A stretch of DNA of 63,931 nt from an uncultured Lachnospiraceae bacterium (lineage in GTDB: Bacteria; Bacillota; Clostridia; Lachnospirales; Lachnospiraceae): contig CAJTVL010000018.1 of NCBI GenBank assembly GCA_910579425.1, positions 1 to 63,931 of the forward strand. The letters run 5' to 3'. The notes beneath the pieces are model-generated. The model had not been told where the DNA came from, searched no databases, and worked only from the letters and a program-made list of their open reading frames with translations. How positions within the stretch are numbered: the first letter of the stretch is position 1; every line of letters starts with the position of its first letter. The position numbers and the translations under genes are program-made. Shown here one piece after another: positions 32,840-41,750 of the stretch.

Positions 32840-33817
32840 TCATTCAAATTTATTCAGTAAGTTCTGAAAATATTCCGGCAGCGGCGCGTCTGTCTCTATA
32901 TATTTCCCCGTGGAAGGATGTACAAAACCAAGGATTTTGGCATGCAGCGTCTGTCCTTCCAGCGAAAAGGGATTTCCTTTAGGCCCATATACAGTATCTC
33001 CCAACAATGGATGTCCTATGTGAGCCATATGAACTCTGATCTGATGGGTCCGTCCCGTTTCAAGCACACATTCCACGTAAGTAAACCGGTTCATATGTCT
33101 CAGTATCCTGTAATGAGTGACTGCATCCTTTCCCCCGTCTGTCCGGACCGCCATCTTTTTTCTCTCCTTGGGATGCCTCCCAATCAGAGTGTGTATGGTT
33201 CCCTCCTCCTGCTTTGTCACACCGTGTACAATGGCATGATACCTTCTCACCACCAGGTGTTCCCTTAACTGAGCGGCAATACTGTTATGTGCCCTGTCGT
33301 TTTTGCAGGCTATCACAGAACCTGTGGTATCCCGGTCAATCCTATGTACGATACCCGGGCGCAAAATACCGTTGATACCGCTTAAATTTCCTTTACAGTG
33401 AAATAAAAGAGCATTTACCAAAGTACCGCTGTAATGGCCGGGAGCCGGATGGACTACCATGCCCTTGGGCTTATTGACTACAATGACATCCTCATCCTCA
33501 TACAAAATATCCAGAGGAATGTCCTGAGCCGGAATATCCGGGGTAATGGCAGGCGGAAGCTTTATCTGGACAAGATCCTGGGCTGCAACGCGGCAGCTGG
33601 CCTTAGCTCTTTTCCCGTTTACCGTGACCATCCCCTCCGATAAAAGCTTTTGAATATAAGAACGGGACAAGGAGTCCAGCAGCATACTCAGCAGCTTATC
33701 CACTCTCTCGTCCTCATTGTCTTCCTCTATCACAAAGCTGAGAGCCTCGTTGAAATCCTCTCTGAAATCATACTCAGACAGCTTATTTTCCTTTTCATGC
33801 AAAGAATTCTGTATCAT
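32840..33817 (-). CDS. rluD: RluD-family 23S rRNA pseudouridine synthase
   Basis: The 325-residue protein has an N-terminal S4 domain (DKLLSMLLDSLSRSYIQKLL, GMVTVNGKRAK, about residues 35-95) and the RluA/C/D catalytic domain with VVNKPKGMVVHPAPGH and HRIDRDTTG, which carries the catalytic Asp. The late block LETGRTHQIRVHMAHIGHPL is canonical. It follows lspA by two bases; lspA-rluD is a frequent pairing in Firmicutes. Confidence 0.93.
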   Translation of the reverse strand: MIQNSLHEKENKLSEYDFREDFNEALSFVIEEDNEDERVDKLLSMLLDSLSRSYIQKLLSEGMVTVNGKRAKASCRVAAQDLVQIKLPPAITPDIPAQDIPLDILYEDEDVIVVNKPKGMVVHPAPGHYSGTLVNALLFHCKGNLSGINGILRPGIVHRIDRDTTGSVIACKNDRAHNSIAAQLREHLVVRRYHAIVHGVTKQEEGTIHTLIGRHPKERKKMAVRTDGGKDAVTHYRILRHMNRFTYVECVLETGRTHQIRVHMAHIGHPLLGDTVYGPKGNPFSLEGQTLHAKILGFVHPSTGKYIETDAPLPEYFQNLLNKFE

Positions 33818-33819
33818 AT

Positions 33820-34338
33820 TTATTCTCCGGATTTTTTAGGAAGGCTCAAAAAGTAAAAGTCATTATCCCCATAGACAAAAAGTACCTGAATTACCAGAAG
33901 CGCCGCCGAAAATGTGACATACATATCCGCCACATTAAAGATCGGGAAATCAATCAATACAATATAGATAAAATCCACCACATAATCAGCCCGAAGCCGG
34001 TCGATCAAATTCCCCACGGCGCCGGAAGCGATAATCATGAGCAAGAGATTTAATTTGTCATACTTTTTTTCCTTCGGAGCCTTTACCAGCACATAAAAAA
34101 TAACCACTAAAAACACGATGGCAACCAACACAAAGAAATTTTTCTGATTTTGCAGAAGCCCAAATGCCGCCCCGCGGTTTTCAAGATAATTCAGTTCCAG
34201 TATTCCGTCAATCAAGGGAATCGCCGGCTTACCCTTCAGGTTTTGCACTGCCGCATACTTGGTCAACTGGTCTATGGCCACAAGAAAGGCCAGCAAAAGG
34301 AAATCAAAAAAGAATAATCTGATTTTATGCTTGTCCAT
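33820..34338 (-). CDS. lspA: Lipoprotein signal peptidase II
   Basis: LspA cleaves prolipoproteins before the lipid-modified Cys, so it would mature the OppA-like and PBP lipoproteins encoded in this window. The 172-residue protein has four membrane spans and the catalytic Asp motifs GNLIDRL and FNVADMYV. The ENRGAAFGLLQN segment is typical. A GTG at 34350, overlapping the aroB stop, is an alternative start; the ATG at 34338 gives the usual N terminus. Confidence 0.94.
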   Translation of the reverse strand: MDKHKIRLFFFDFLLLAFLVAIDQLTKYAAVQNLKGKPAIPLIDGILELNYLENRGAAFGLLQNQKNFFVLVAIVFLVVIFYVLVKAPKEKKYDKLNLLLMIIASGAVGNLIDRLRADYVVDFIYIVLIDFPIFNVADMYVTFSAALLVIQVLFVYGDNDFYFLSLPKKSGE

Positions 34339-34342
34339 TCTC

Positions 34343-35446
34343 CTACTCACAATCCTCCGTGTAATATATTTCAGAAACAGCGTTCAATATATCCTCATCC
34401 GTAACGGTCCTGTCGATCAGCGCTTTTCCAACCTTTTTAAGGAGGATAAATTTGATGCTGTCTCCCTCTGCCTTTTTATCGGACTTTGTCAGTCTTAAAA
34501 TTTCCTTTGGGTCAATATCCTCAACGGAAATGGGCAGATTAAAAGGTACAAACATATCCCGGATTTCATAATATTCATCCTTGGAGAGCAGTTCATGCTT
34601 CCATGATATAAAAGCTGCAGCCACGGCTCCCAGGGCAACGCACTCCCCATGGGTCAGGGAAAAATTTTTCGCTTTTTCGATTGCATGCCCTATGGTGTGG
34701 CCAAAGTTAAGAAGCGCCCGCTCTCCCTTCTCCGTGGGATCCTTTTCCACTACCGCCTTTTTGATTTTGCAGCTCTGCCCAACCATTTCCAGCAATGTAT
34801 CCACATCCCTGTCACAGATTTCATACATATGCTCTAAAAGCCATTCATAAAAAGCAGCGTCCTTAATGAGCCCATGCTTCATAATCTCGGCAAATCCGCT
34901 GAAAAACTGGCGGTCATCCAGGGTTTTGAGCGTACCTGCATTCATATAAACCAGACGGGGCATATAAAAGGCTCCCACCATATTTTTGAAACCGTCAAAA
35001 TCTACTCCCGTCTTTCCCCCAATGCCGGAATCCGCCTGGGCTAAAAGCGATGTGGGAACCTGTACAAAATCAATTCCCCGCAGATAGGTTGCCGCGGCAA
35101 AGCCCGTTATATCTCCCACAACCCCTCCCCCAAGGGCGATCAGCAGATCCTTTCTGTCAAACTTCTCGCCGATCAGGAAGGTATAAATGTCTTTCACGGT
35201 ATCTAACGTCTTACTCTCCTCCCCTGCCGGAAATGAAAATAAAACGCTCTTTTTGCAAATTCCCTGAAGAATCCCCATCACTTCATCCCCATAGAGGGCT
35301 GCCACATGGGAATCCGTCACAACGCAGAGCTTCTTTTCCTGTATCTCCAGCGCTTCCAGTTCCCTGCCCAAATCCTGAAAATCCGTAGAAAATACAATGT
35401 CATAACAGGGTTTTTTGTTATATAAAATATTTAATCTGCCGTCCAT
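34343..35446 (-). CDS. aroB: 3-Dehydroquinate synthase
   Basis: AroB makes dehydroquinate from DAHP, the second step of the shikimate pathway. The 367-residue protein has GGGVVGDITGFAAATYLRGI and VPTSLLAQADSGIGGKTGV, the NAD- and substrate-binding blocks, then LNFGHTIGHAIEKA and THGECVALG with metal-binding His residues. It leads the aroB-lspA-rluD operon; other aro genes are not in the window. Confidence 0.95.
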   Translation of the reverse strand: MDGRLNILYNKKPCYDIVFSTDFQDLGRELEALEIQEKKLCVVTDSHVAALYGDEVMGILQGICKKSVLFSFPAGEESKTLDTVKDIYTFLIGEKFDRKDLLIALGGGVVGDITGFAAATYLRGIDFVQVPTSLLAQADSGIGGKTGVDFDGFKNMVGAFYMPRLVYMNAGTLKTLDDRQFFSGFAEIMKHGLIKDAAFYEWLLEHMYEICDRDVDTLLEMVGQSCKIKKAVVEKDPTEKGERALLNFGHTIGHAIEKAKNFSLTHGECVALGAVAAAFISWKHELLSKDEYYEIRDMFVPFNLPISVEDIDPKEILRLTKSDKKAEGDSIKFILLKKVGKALIDRTVTDEDILNAVSEIYYTEDCE

Positions 35447-35519
35447 AATCCACTCCTATCATTTCCGAAAGAAATTATTCTAAAAGAAATTATTCTATGA
35501 GAAATTTTCTATAAGAAAA

Positions 35520-35538
35520 CTTCCTGTTGGGCAGGAAG
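35520..35538 (-). terminator. Terminator after sepF
   Basis: On the minus strand, CTTCCTG and CAGGAAG form a 7-bp stem with a 5-base loop followed by TTTTC. It lies 25 bases after the sepF stop. Just past it are two copies of AAAGAAATTATTCTA, a short direct repeat of no clear function. Confidence 0.8.
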
Positions 35539-35562
35539 CTTTTGCATGCCATCTTATTGAAT

Positions 35563-36063
35563 TTAGATCCCGTTGTTAATGGGAACATCAAAAGAGCCTG
35601 ATAAAATTTCCTGGAAGTCTCCTGATATATCCACGATAGCCGGTGTAATAATAAATATGTAATGTGAAATCTTCTGTAGATTGCCGTTGATGGCATAACA
35701 GGAACCGGATGTAAAATCTATGATGCGCTGGGCGATATCCACATCCAGCCCTTCCAGATTAAGCACCACCGTCCTGTTGGCCAGTAAGGTTTCGGTGATT
35801 TCCCTCGCATCCTCGATAGAAGTAGGCTTAATCACACATACTTCCATCCCGGCAGTATTTTTTTTCGTCTGCCGCATGGGCGTAACCTTAGGCGTAGTCT
35901 TTTTCTGTGCTTTATCTTCCTCCAGCATCGGTTCTTCTCTCATCGCCGCCGGTATTTTTTTTGGCTTTTCTTCTACAGGTTCATCATAGTAGTCGTCATC
36001 ATAGTAGTCATCGTCTTCTTCATTCAGCTTCATGTAGTTGAGAAATTTGTCCATTACTCCCAT
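35563..36063 (-). CDS. sepF: Cell division protein SepF
   Basis: SepF binds FtsZ and membrane and replaces or assists FtsA in many Gram-positives. The 166-residue protein starts MGVMDKFLNYMKLNEEDDDY, an amphipathic membrane-binding helix, followed by an acidic/proline linker and the SepF domain (EVCVIKPTSIEDAREI, NRTVVLNLEGLDVDIAQRIIDF, SGSCYAINGNLQKIS). It follows yggS by 28 bases, the same order as in the ylm cluster of Gram-positives. Confidence 0.95.
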   Translation of the reverse strand: MGVMDKFLNYMKLNEEDDDYYDDDYYDEPVEEKPKKIPAAMREEPMLEEDKAQKKTTPKVTPMRQTKKNTAGMEVCVIKPTSIEDAREITETLLANRTVVLNLEGLDVDIAQRIIDFTSGSCYAINGNLQKISHYIFIITPAIVDISGDFQEILSGSFDVPINNGI

Positions 36064-36091
36064 TTTTTAATGCTCCTCACTTTACCGGATA

Positions 36092-36772
36092 CTATCTTTC
36101 TCCAAAGATGCCTGTTCCCACACGAACATATACGGCGCCCTCTTCCACAGCAACCATGTAATCGCCTGACATCCCCATCGAGAGGACATTCATATTAACA
36201 TTATCAATGTTTTTCAGGCTTATGTCAACAGATAATTGCTTCAGCAGGGCAAAATATTGCCGATTTTCTTCCGGGTTTTCAACATAAGGAGCCACAGCCA
36301 TCAGTCCCTGAATATGTACGCCGGGTAATACGGCAATCTCTCTGACCAGATTTTCCGCCATTTGGGGCCTTACACCGAATTTAGATTCCTCCCCGGCAAT
36401 ATTGACCTCAATTAATATGGATACCTCCACCTGCTTTTTCATGGCCTCCCGGCTTATTTCCTCCGCAAGCTTCAGGGAATCCACGCTGTGGATCAGCGCC
36501 GCCTTACCCACAACATATTTGACCTTGTTCCGCTGTAAATGGCCGATCATATGCCATTTTACATCCTTCGGCATACGTTCAAACTTCTCTGCAAGCTCCT
36601 GCACCTTATTTTCCCCAAACTCCCTGCAGCCCCATTCATAAGCCTCCAGGAGCATCTCCACCGGCTTTGTCTTGCTGACGGCAATTAATTTCACTTCCAT
36701 TGGATTGCGGCCTGCATTCTCACATGCCTTTTCAATATTGCCATAAACCTGTACAAGATTTTCTTTAATCAA
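36092..36772 (-). CDS. YggS-family pyridoxal phosphate homeostasis protein
   Basis: The 226-residue protein is of the YggS/YlmE/PROSC family, which binds PLP and buffers it. The PLP Lys is in KLIAVSKTKP near residue 33; HMIGHLQRNKVKYV and the phosphate-site GMSGDYMVAVEEGAVYVRVG are canonical. Placed directly before sepF, as in the ylmDEFGH cluster. Confidence 0.94.
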   Translation of the reverse strand: MIKENLVQVYGNIEKACENAGRNPMEVKLIAVSKTKPVEMLLEAYEWGCREFGENKVQELAEKFERMPKDVKWHMIGHLQRNKVKYVVGKAALIHSVDSLKLAEEISREAMKKQVEVSILIEVNIAGEESKFGVRPQMAENLVREIAVLPGVHIQGLMAVAPYVENPEENRQYFALLKQLSVDISLKNIDNVNMNVLSMGMSGDYMVAVEEGAVYVRVGTGIFGER

Positions 36773-36823
36773 CGCTTTTTCGCCTCCCGCCCGTCCGCTT
36801 TCTGCTGCGTAGTCAAAATTTTT

Positions 36824-38224
36824 TTACTCGTAAATTAATTCGTCATCCACCACAGTGGAGGCGTCCAGTACAATATAGTCATATACGCTGAGTCCGTATT
36901 GTGTATTGGATTTCACAATAGAGTATTCTTCATTATTATACAGCACATTAATCTGCTTAAAATCGGCGTACCCCTTATTGATATTATATACCCCGGTCAG
37001 GCTTCCTCTCTTGCTGATGGCATAGGTTTCATCCGAATCCGGCTTCACAATATACTCTCCTATGCGCAGCGTCATGTCGTCCAGATAGTATTCTGTTTCC
37101 GTCTCCCCATATATGGTAGTCTCTATAAATTCAGTAGTAGCCGTTCCTTCCTCCGTGAAGGTCTGTCTCATCACGCCATCGCTTAAGCTGTTGCCGCCTT
37201 TCGTGACATATTCCTTGGGCACAATAAAAAACTCTTTTTCCACAATAGAGGAATTAGGAATTTTAAGCCCGCTTTCCTCCTCCATGATCAGTTCAATATC
37301 GATAAACCGGTCTGTACAGAAGGTAACCATGGAGTTGGTAAAGGTCAGCTCCACAAAAATCTCACCCTCCGGATTGGTATAGCTGCTTACCGTTGCCCAT
37401 GAGGTGTCCTGATTTTTCAAAAACTTTACCTTGACAACCTTTTCCTCCAGCAGTTCTTCCGCTTTCTCCTGATCCGTCTGGATCACAATCGACCAGTCCT
37501 CATTGGTAGATATTTTATAGACCGGCTGCCCCGCTTCTACCAGTTCATTGCTGATGAGCTGAAGCTTTTCATAATCAGGGTTGTCAAAAAGCTCACCTGT
37601 AAACTGCTCTAAGGTCAAATCTTCATAACCGTCAACAGAGTAAATCAAAATCCCCGTAGAGGGGGCATTGCAGAAAGAAACCAGTTCCGAAAGGCCGGAG
37701 CTGTTAACTTTATCTATATTTTCGAGAATGCTTGCATTGGCAAGCTTCAGTACCGTTCCCTTTACATTATATTTAAAATCGTACACGGTAGAAAAATATC
37801 TCGGATCGAAATTGTTGACAAAGCCCAGGATCTCCGTTTTAAGCTCCGTCAGGTCGCTGCCCGTAAGCTTGCTGCCGGAGGCCTCCGTGTTCATATACTC
37901 TGCAAGCCTGCCGGACTCATCCAGGGTATAAACCAGATTTCCCACCCCTACTCTCTCCCCCTCGCGGGCATAATAATTCACATACCCCGCCTGGGTGGCA
38001 TTTACAATTTCTTCGTCACGCAGGGCAATCCCTCTGTAAATATTGTTTGCAGAAAGAGATCCCATTTTAACCTGATGTCCTTCTATATGCTTTTGTGTGA
38101 AATACATGAATACACAGATAACAATATACACAAAAATCACCGCAAAAATCACCATACCTATGTTGATGTTAAGCGGCTTTCTGTATTTGACTATCTTATT
38201 ATTTTCATTACTTTCCAAATTCAC
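36824..38224 (-). CDS. HlyD-like membrane-anchored protein
   Basis: The 466-residue protein has a cytosolic N terminus, one membrane span near residues 23-43 (GMVIFAVIFVYIVICVFMYF) and a large extracellular part. Segments around EEIVNATQAGYVNYYAREGERVG and GNLVYTLDESG resemble the lipoyl-like part of HlyD adaptors. No partner ABC exporter is nearby. Placed upstream of yggS and sepF, it may act in the division or cell-wall setting rather than in export; this is inference. Confidence 0.7.
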   Translation of the reverse strand: MNLESNENNKIVKYRKPLNINIGMVIFAVIFVYIVICVFMYFTQKHIEGHQVKMGSLSANNIYRGIALRDEEIVNATQAGYVNYYAREGERVGVGNLVYTLDESGRLAEYMNTEASGSKLTGSDLTELKTEILGFVNNFDPRYFSTVYDFKYNVKGTVLKLANASILENIDKVNSSGLSELVSFCNAPSTGILIYSVDGYEDLTLEQFTGELFDNPDYEKLQLISNELVEAGQPVYKISTNEDWSIVIQTDQEKAEELLEEKVVKVKFLKNQDTSWATVSSYTNPEGEIFVELTFTNSMVTFCTDRFIDIELIMEEESGLKIPNSSIVEKEFFIVPKEYVTKGGNSLSDGVMRQTFTEEGTATTEFIETTIYGETETEYYLDDMTLRIGEYIVKPDSDETYAISKRGSLTGVYNINKGYADFKQINVLYNNEEYSIVKSNTQYGLSVYDYIVLDASTVVDDELIYE

Positions 38225-38284
38225 CGACTCCTAAACAACAAATGCCAGACATCCTTATACGCCCCAGGGGCGCACCATTTAAAA

Positions 38285-38307
38285 CGCCCCGGAATCATCC
38301 GGGGACG
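38285..38307 (-). terminator. Candidate terminator
   Basis: On the minus strand CCCCGG and CCGGGG form a GC-rich stem with a 6-base loop, extended by two pairs past a bulge, followed by TTTT. It lies between the P-loop gene and the HlyD-like gene. Confidence 0.6.
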
Positions 38308-38361
38308 CTTATAGAATTCAATCATTTTTTATAGAGAAAAGAACAAAATCATGATCTTTGT

Positions 38362-38781
38362 TTAAAGAGAGATTACGATCTTATCCTTCACAGATGCGGG
38401 AAGCTCGTCCTCATCAAGGGATACGCTGACTACGAAATCCACCTTGAATTTCTCACTGATCCCCTCCAGCTTCCGAATCACAGCCTCCACATCGCTCTCC
38501 TCCAGACATGCAATCTTGAGGAAACTGTCAAAATACATCTTTTCAAGGTCATGATCCTGTGAAATAATCCCGCACACAAACCCCACAAATTCATCTGCAT
38601 CCGAAATCATATAGTAAGATACATCAATAAGCCTGATCTTGTTATTCAGCTCGTACATGTGCTTCGTGCTCTTGTCCAGATATACGATATTACCGGATGC
38701 ATTCTGTACCTCGGCATTCACTTTATCCAATAAATATTTGGTCTTGCCTTTCCCCTTTTTTCCTACTACTAATTGAACCAT
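38362..38781 (-). CDS. Small P-loop ATP-binding protein, unknown
   Basis: The 139-residue protein starts MVQLVVGKKGKGKTKYLLDK, a clean Walker A motif at residues 7-14. The rest is alpha/beta with an acidic middle; no clear Walker B Asp pair of known NTPase families could be assigned. Similar short proteins in Lachnospiraceae are sometimes labelled PilT-like, but it lacks the PilT hallmarks and length. It is transcribed toward the HlyD-like and sepF genes, with a candidate terminator between. Confidence 0.7.
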   Translation of the reverse strand: MVQLVVGKKGKGKTKYLLDKVNAEVQNASGNIVYLDKSTKHMYELNNKIRLIDVSYYMISDADEFVGFVCGIISQDHDLEKMYFDSFLKIACLEESDVEAVIRKLEGISEKFKVDFVVSVSLDEDELPASVKDKIVISL

Positions 38782-38867
38782 TGGTAATCCCTCCTGATGT
38801 ATATTTGCTATATGTAAAATTCGATAATACTTACTTTATTATAAGTGATAACCGCATAAAAAACAAC

Positions 38868-39845
38868 TCATTTATTTATTTCTTCCAATAAATCTGTCAT
38901 TTCCGTATACAAAACATCTCTGCTCTGCGCATGAAGAATCACGGATATATAGGGATTGCTTCCAGAATCCCTGGAGAGCAGGATCAAACAGGAGCCTGCC
39001 GCGCTGGTAGTGCCTGTCTTGCCCCCAAGGACAGTGATTCCGCTGGGGACTTCGGCTTCCCCTCTCAAGTAATAGTTTGAGTTACTGACCGTAATCTCCT
39101 TGGGCGTACCGCCTGCCTGTGTATACACTGTGGTATAGGAATCCATACCGATAATCTCATTGAATAAGGAATAATCCACGGCGGCATCCATAATCAGATA
39201 CATATCATACACGGTGGTATAATGCTCTTCATCGGAAAGCCCATGGGGATTCGTGAAATGCGTATTCGTGGCTCCCAAGGATAAGGCCTTTTCATTCATC
39301 AGATCGGCAAAGGCTTCTACCGACCCGGCAATCCCCTCTGCAATCATCACCGCGGCATCGTTGGCCGAGCTGATCAGCAAAAGATGCAGAGCCTGATCCA
39401 GGGTCATCTGATCCCCTTCCGCAAGCCCGCACTTGGTAGCCCCTGATTCCAGATTCCTGACATTGGCAGAAGCGGTAAGCACAGAGTCCACAGAGCCGTT
39501 CTCCAACGCCACAAGGGCTGTCATCACCTTGGTCAGACTTGCAGGATACAGTCTTTCATGGACATTCTTGGCATACAGGGTATTGTGCCCGTTCAAATCA
39601 AACAGTCCGGCCCCGGAGGCCCCCGACATATCCACACTCTCCGGTGAAATATTTGAATTCACCACACATAATCCGGCTGCAAAGGGATCTGCCGTCTCAC
39701 TTTCCTCCTCATGATTCACAATCCGAAAGCTGCTCACCTCGGAATCTACCGTATAGGGCATGGCAAACTGAGCCTGCCCGCATCCCGTTAAAAGCAGTGA
39801 AAGGGAGGCGGTTAAAAGAAATATCTTTCTACTTGTACATTTCAC
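38868..39845 (-). CDS. D-Ala-D-Ala carboxypeptidase, lipoprotein type (DacF-like)
   Basis: A low-molecular-weight penicillin-binding protein that trims murein pentapeptides outside the cell. The 325-residue protein starts with a lipoprotein signal ending LTGC near residue 22, has SLTK (PASLTKVMTAL) near residue 105, SAN (SSANDAAVMI) near residue 160 and KTG (GGKTGTTSAAG) near residue 275. Unlike most DacF/DacA proteins it seems lipid-anchored and lacks the C-terminal beta domain. It overlaps the mgsA end by 17 bases. Confidence 0.9.
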   Translation of the reverse strand: MKCTSRKIFLLTASLSLLLTGCGQAQFAMPYTVDSEVSSFRIVNHEEESETADPFAAGLCVVNSNISPESVDMSGASGAGLFDLNGHNTLYAKNVHERLYPASLTKVMTALVALENGSVDSVLTASANVRNLESGATKCGLAEGDQMTLDQALHLLLISSANDAAVMIAEGIAGSVEAFADLMNEKALSLGATNTHFTNPHGLSDEEHYTTVYDMYLIMDAAVDYSLFNEIIGMDSYTTVYTQAGGTPKEITVSNSNYYLRGEAEVPSGITVLGGKTGTTSAAGSCLILLSRDSGSNPYISVILHAQSRDVLYTEMTDLLEEINK

Positions 39846-40224
39846 GCCACTCTAAATCTCCTCTGTCCAAAGACTTGATCAGCAGCTCCGCCGTGGCAAG
39901 ATTCGTAGCCAGCGGAATATTGTGCATATCACAGAGCCTTACTACATTGTTCACATCCGGTTCATGATTCTTCGATGTTAAAGGATCCCGAAGAAAAATA
40001 ACCAAATCCATCTCATTGTGCTCGATCTGAGCGCCGATCTGCTGTTCTCCCCCAAGATGACCGGCCAGAAACTTATGGATGTTTAAGTTTGTCACTTCCT
40101 CCACCAATCTGCCGGTAGTTCCGGTCGCATACAATTCATTCTTGCTTAAAATCCCCCGATAAGCAATACAGAAGTTCTGCATTAATTTTTTTTTCGCATC
40201 ATGTGCTATTAATGCAATATTCAT
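39829..40224 (-). CDS. mgsA: Methylglyoxal synthase
   Basis: MgsA turns dihydroxyacetone phosphate into methylglyoxal, an overflow by-pass of lower glycolysis. The 131-residue protein has MNIALIAHDAKKKLM, ATGTTGRL (phosphate loop), GGEQQIGAQI and DLVIFLRDPLTSKNHEPDV. The ATG at 40224 follows AGGAGG at seven bases; an in-frame GTG at 40254 has no such site. The rodA-mgsA order is common in Clostridia. Confidence 0.95.
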   Translation of the reverse strand: MNIALIAHDAKKKLMQNFCIAYRGILSKNELYATGTTGRLVEEVTNLNIHKFLAGHLGGEQQIGAQIEHNEMDLVIFLRDPLTSKNHEPDVNNVVRLCDMHNIPLATNLATAELLIKSLDRGDLEWREMYK

Positions 40225-40284
40225 ATTGTTCCCTCCTAAATATAGTATTTTCACCCTTATATAAAAAACTGATACTATTATACA

Positions 40285-41400
40285 TCATTTTTCCCTGCAT
40301 TGTAACCCCACATTTAAAACAAATCCAATTCCAATGAAAGAACTTACCAGCGAAGTGAGTCCATAGCTTACAAATGGAAGGGGAAGTCCCGTATTTGGCA
40401 GTAAATAGGTCACTACCCCGATATTAATGAAGGCCTGGAAACCGATCATGGAACCTATACCCGCCGCGATAATGGCGCCGGCAATATCCTTTGCCCTCTT
40501 AGCGGTAAGCAGACACTCCACACTGATCAGCACAATCAGCACGATTACCGTACAGGTTCCTACAAATCCGAATTCCTCTCCGATCACTGCAAAAATAAAA
40601 TCGGTCTGCTGCTCCGCAATAAAGTTGGCGTTTTTTACGGAGCTGATCTGGTTATTTTTGTAGCCCTTTCCGTGAAGCTGCCCGGAACCGATGGCCATGA
40701 CGGAATATTCCTGCTGGTAGCCCAGCGAGTTTGCGAAGTCCTCCTTGTTAAAGAAGGAAATCACTCTGTTGAGCTGGTACATATGATCTTCACTTATGAT
40801 CTTCTGATCCGGCTGCAGGACCAGGTACATAAATATAAGGAAGGCCGGAACCACCACTGCAAGGGTTCCCCCTATCACTTTCCAGCTCAGCCCTCCTATA
40901 AACATAATCACGCAGAAAATCAGGCAGATGATAATGGTTGTGGACAAGTCCGGCTGTTCATAGACCAGCGCCGCAGGTATGGCGAACAGAATCACGCTCA
41001 AAACAATATACTTAAAGGTGTTAAGCTTTTCCTGATGCTTTAGGATAAGCTGTGCAAAAAAGAGGATAATCAATATTTTTGCAAGCTCGGAAGGCTGGAA
41101 CTGAATCCCTGCAATCTTCAGCCACCGCTGGGCATTGTTGGCCGTTTTTCCCATTACAATAACCAGGACCAGCAGAATAACATTCACCACATACATGATC
41201 CAGTACAGGTTTAAAAGCACAGAGTAGTCAAACAGGGATATCACCAGCATCAGAAACAGACCGAAGGCAAAGCCCGCGATCTGTCTGTTCTGCAGTTCCG
41301 GTTCAGCGCTGCCCACAGCCACAATCCCAATCACCGCCAGGGCAATCACATAAAACATAAGCTTAAAATTATAATGACGTATTTTGTATTGTTTCAGCAT
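40285..41400 (-). CDS. rodA: Rod-shape glycosyltransferase RodA
   Basis: A SEDS-family peptidoglycan polymerase that works with PBP2 in side-wall growth. The 371-residue protein has about ten membrane spans and the family blocks QRWLKIAGIQFQPSELAK, YEQPDLSTTIIICLIF (with the catalytic Asp region), GKGYKNNQIS, AEQQTDFIFAVIGEEFGFVG and PNTGLPLPFVSYGLTSL. The ATG at 41400 follows AAGGTG. It lies after minE and before mgsA in the same direction. Confidence 0.95.
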   Translation of the reverse strand: MLKQYKIRHYNFKLMFYVIALAVIGIVAVGSAEPELQNRQIAGFAFGLFLMLVISLFDYSVLLNLYWIMYVVNVILLVLVIVMGKTANNAQRWLKIAGIQFQPSELAKILIILFFAQLILKHQEKLNTFKYIVLSVILFAIPAALVYEQPDLSTTIIICLIFCVIMFIGGLSWKVIGGTLAVVVPAFLIFMYLVLQPDQKIISEDHMYQLNRVISFFNKEDFANSLGYQQEYSVMAIGSGQLHGKGYKNNQISSVKNANFIAEQQTDFIFAVIGEEFGFVGTCTVIVLIVLISVECLLTAKRAKDIAGAIIAAGIGSMIGFQAFINIGVVTYLLPNTGLPLPFVSYGLTSLVSSFIGIGFVLNVGLQCREK

Positions 41401-41465
41401 CTTTTCACCTTCATGAACCCACTGTCCGCCCTGGTTAAGGCCCAAGCCGCAGCTTCTCCAAAGCG

Positions 41466-41738
41466 TCAGTTTACATTCTTATGTAAATCCAGAATAGGGA
41501 TGTTCGCATACAGAATAGGCGTCTTGTCCCGTCCCTTGCTGTCTGTCTTTGCAATCTGTATTTCCATACTCTCGGCGTCAATCTTCATGTATTTTGAAAT
41601 AACCTTGGCAATATCGGTCTTTATCATCTCCATCATCTCCGGTGAACAGTTGACTCTGTCGGAAATGAGCAGTATTTTCAAACGATCCTTTGCGATTTCC
41701 CTTGATTTTCTTCTGCTAAAAAAGCTTTTGATCCCCAT
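41466..41738 (-). CDS. minE: Cell division topological factor MinE
   Basis: MinE drives MinD-MinC oscillation or gradients that keep division at midcell. The 90-residue protein starts MGIKSFFSRRKSREIAKDRL, a membrane-targeting and MinD-contact region, and has EMMEMIKTDIAKVISKYMKI. The ATG at 41738 follows AGGAGG; the upstream GTG at 41747 overlaps that site. MinE is found in Clostridia but not in Bacillus, which uses DivIVA/MinJ. Confidence 0.93.
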   Translation of the reverse strand: MGIKSFFSRRKSREIAKDRLKILLISDRVNCSPEMMEMIKTDIAKVISKYMKIDAESMEIQIAKTDSKGRDKTPILYANIPILDLHKNVN

Positions 41739-41750
41739 AGTGCTCACCTC

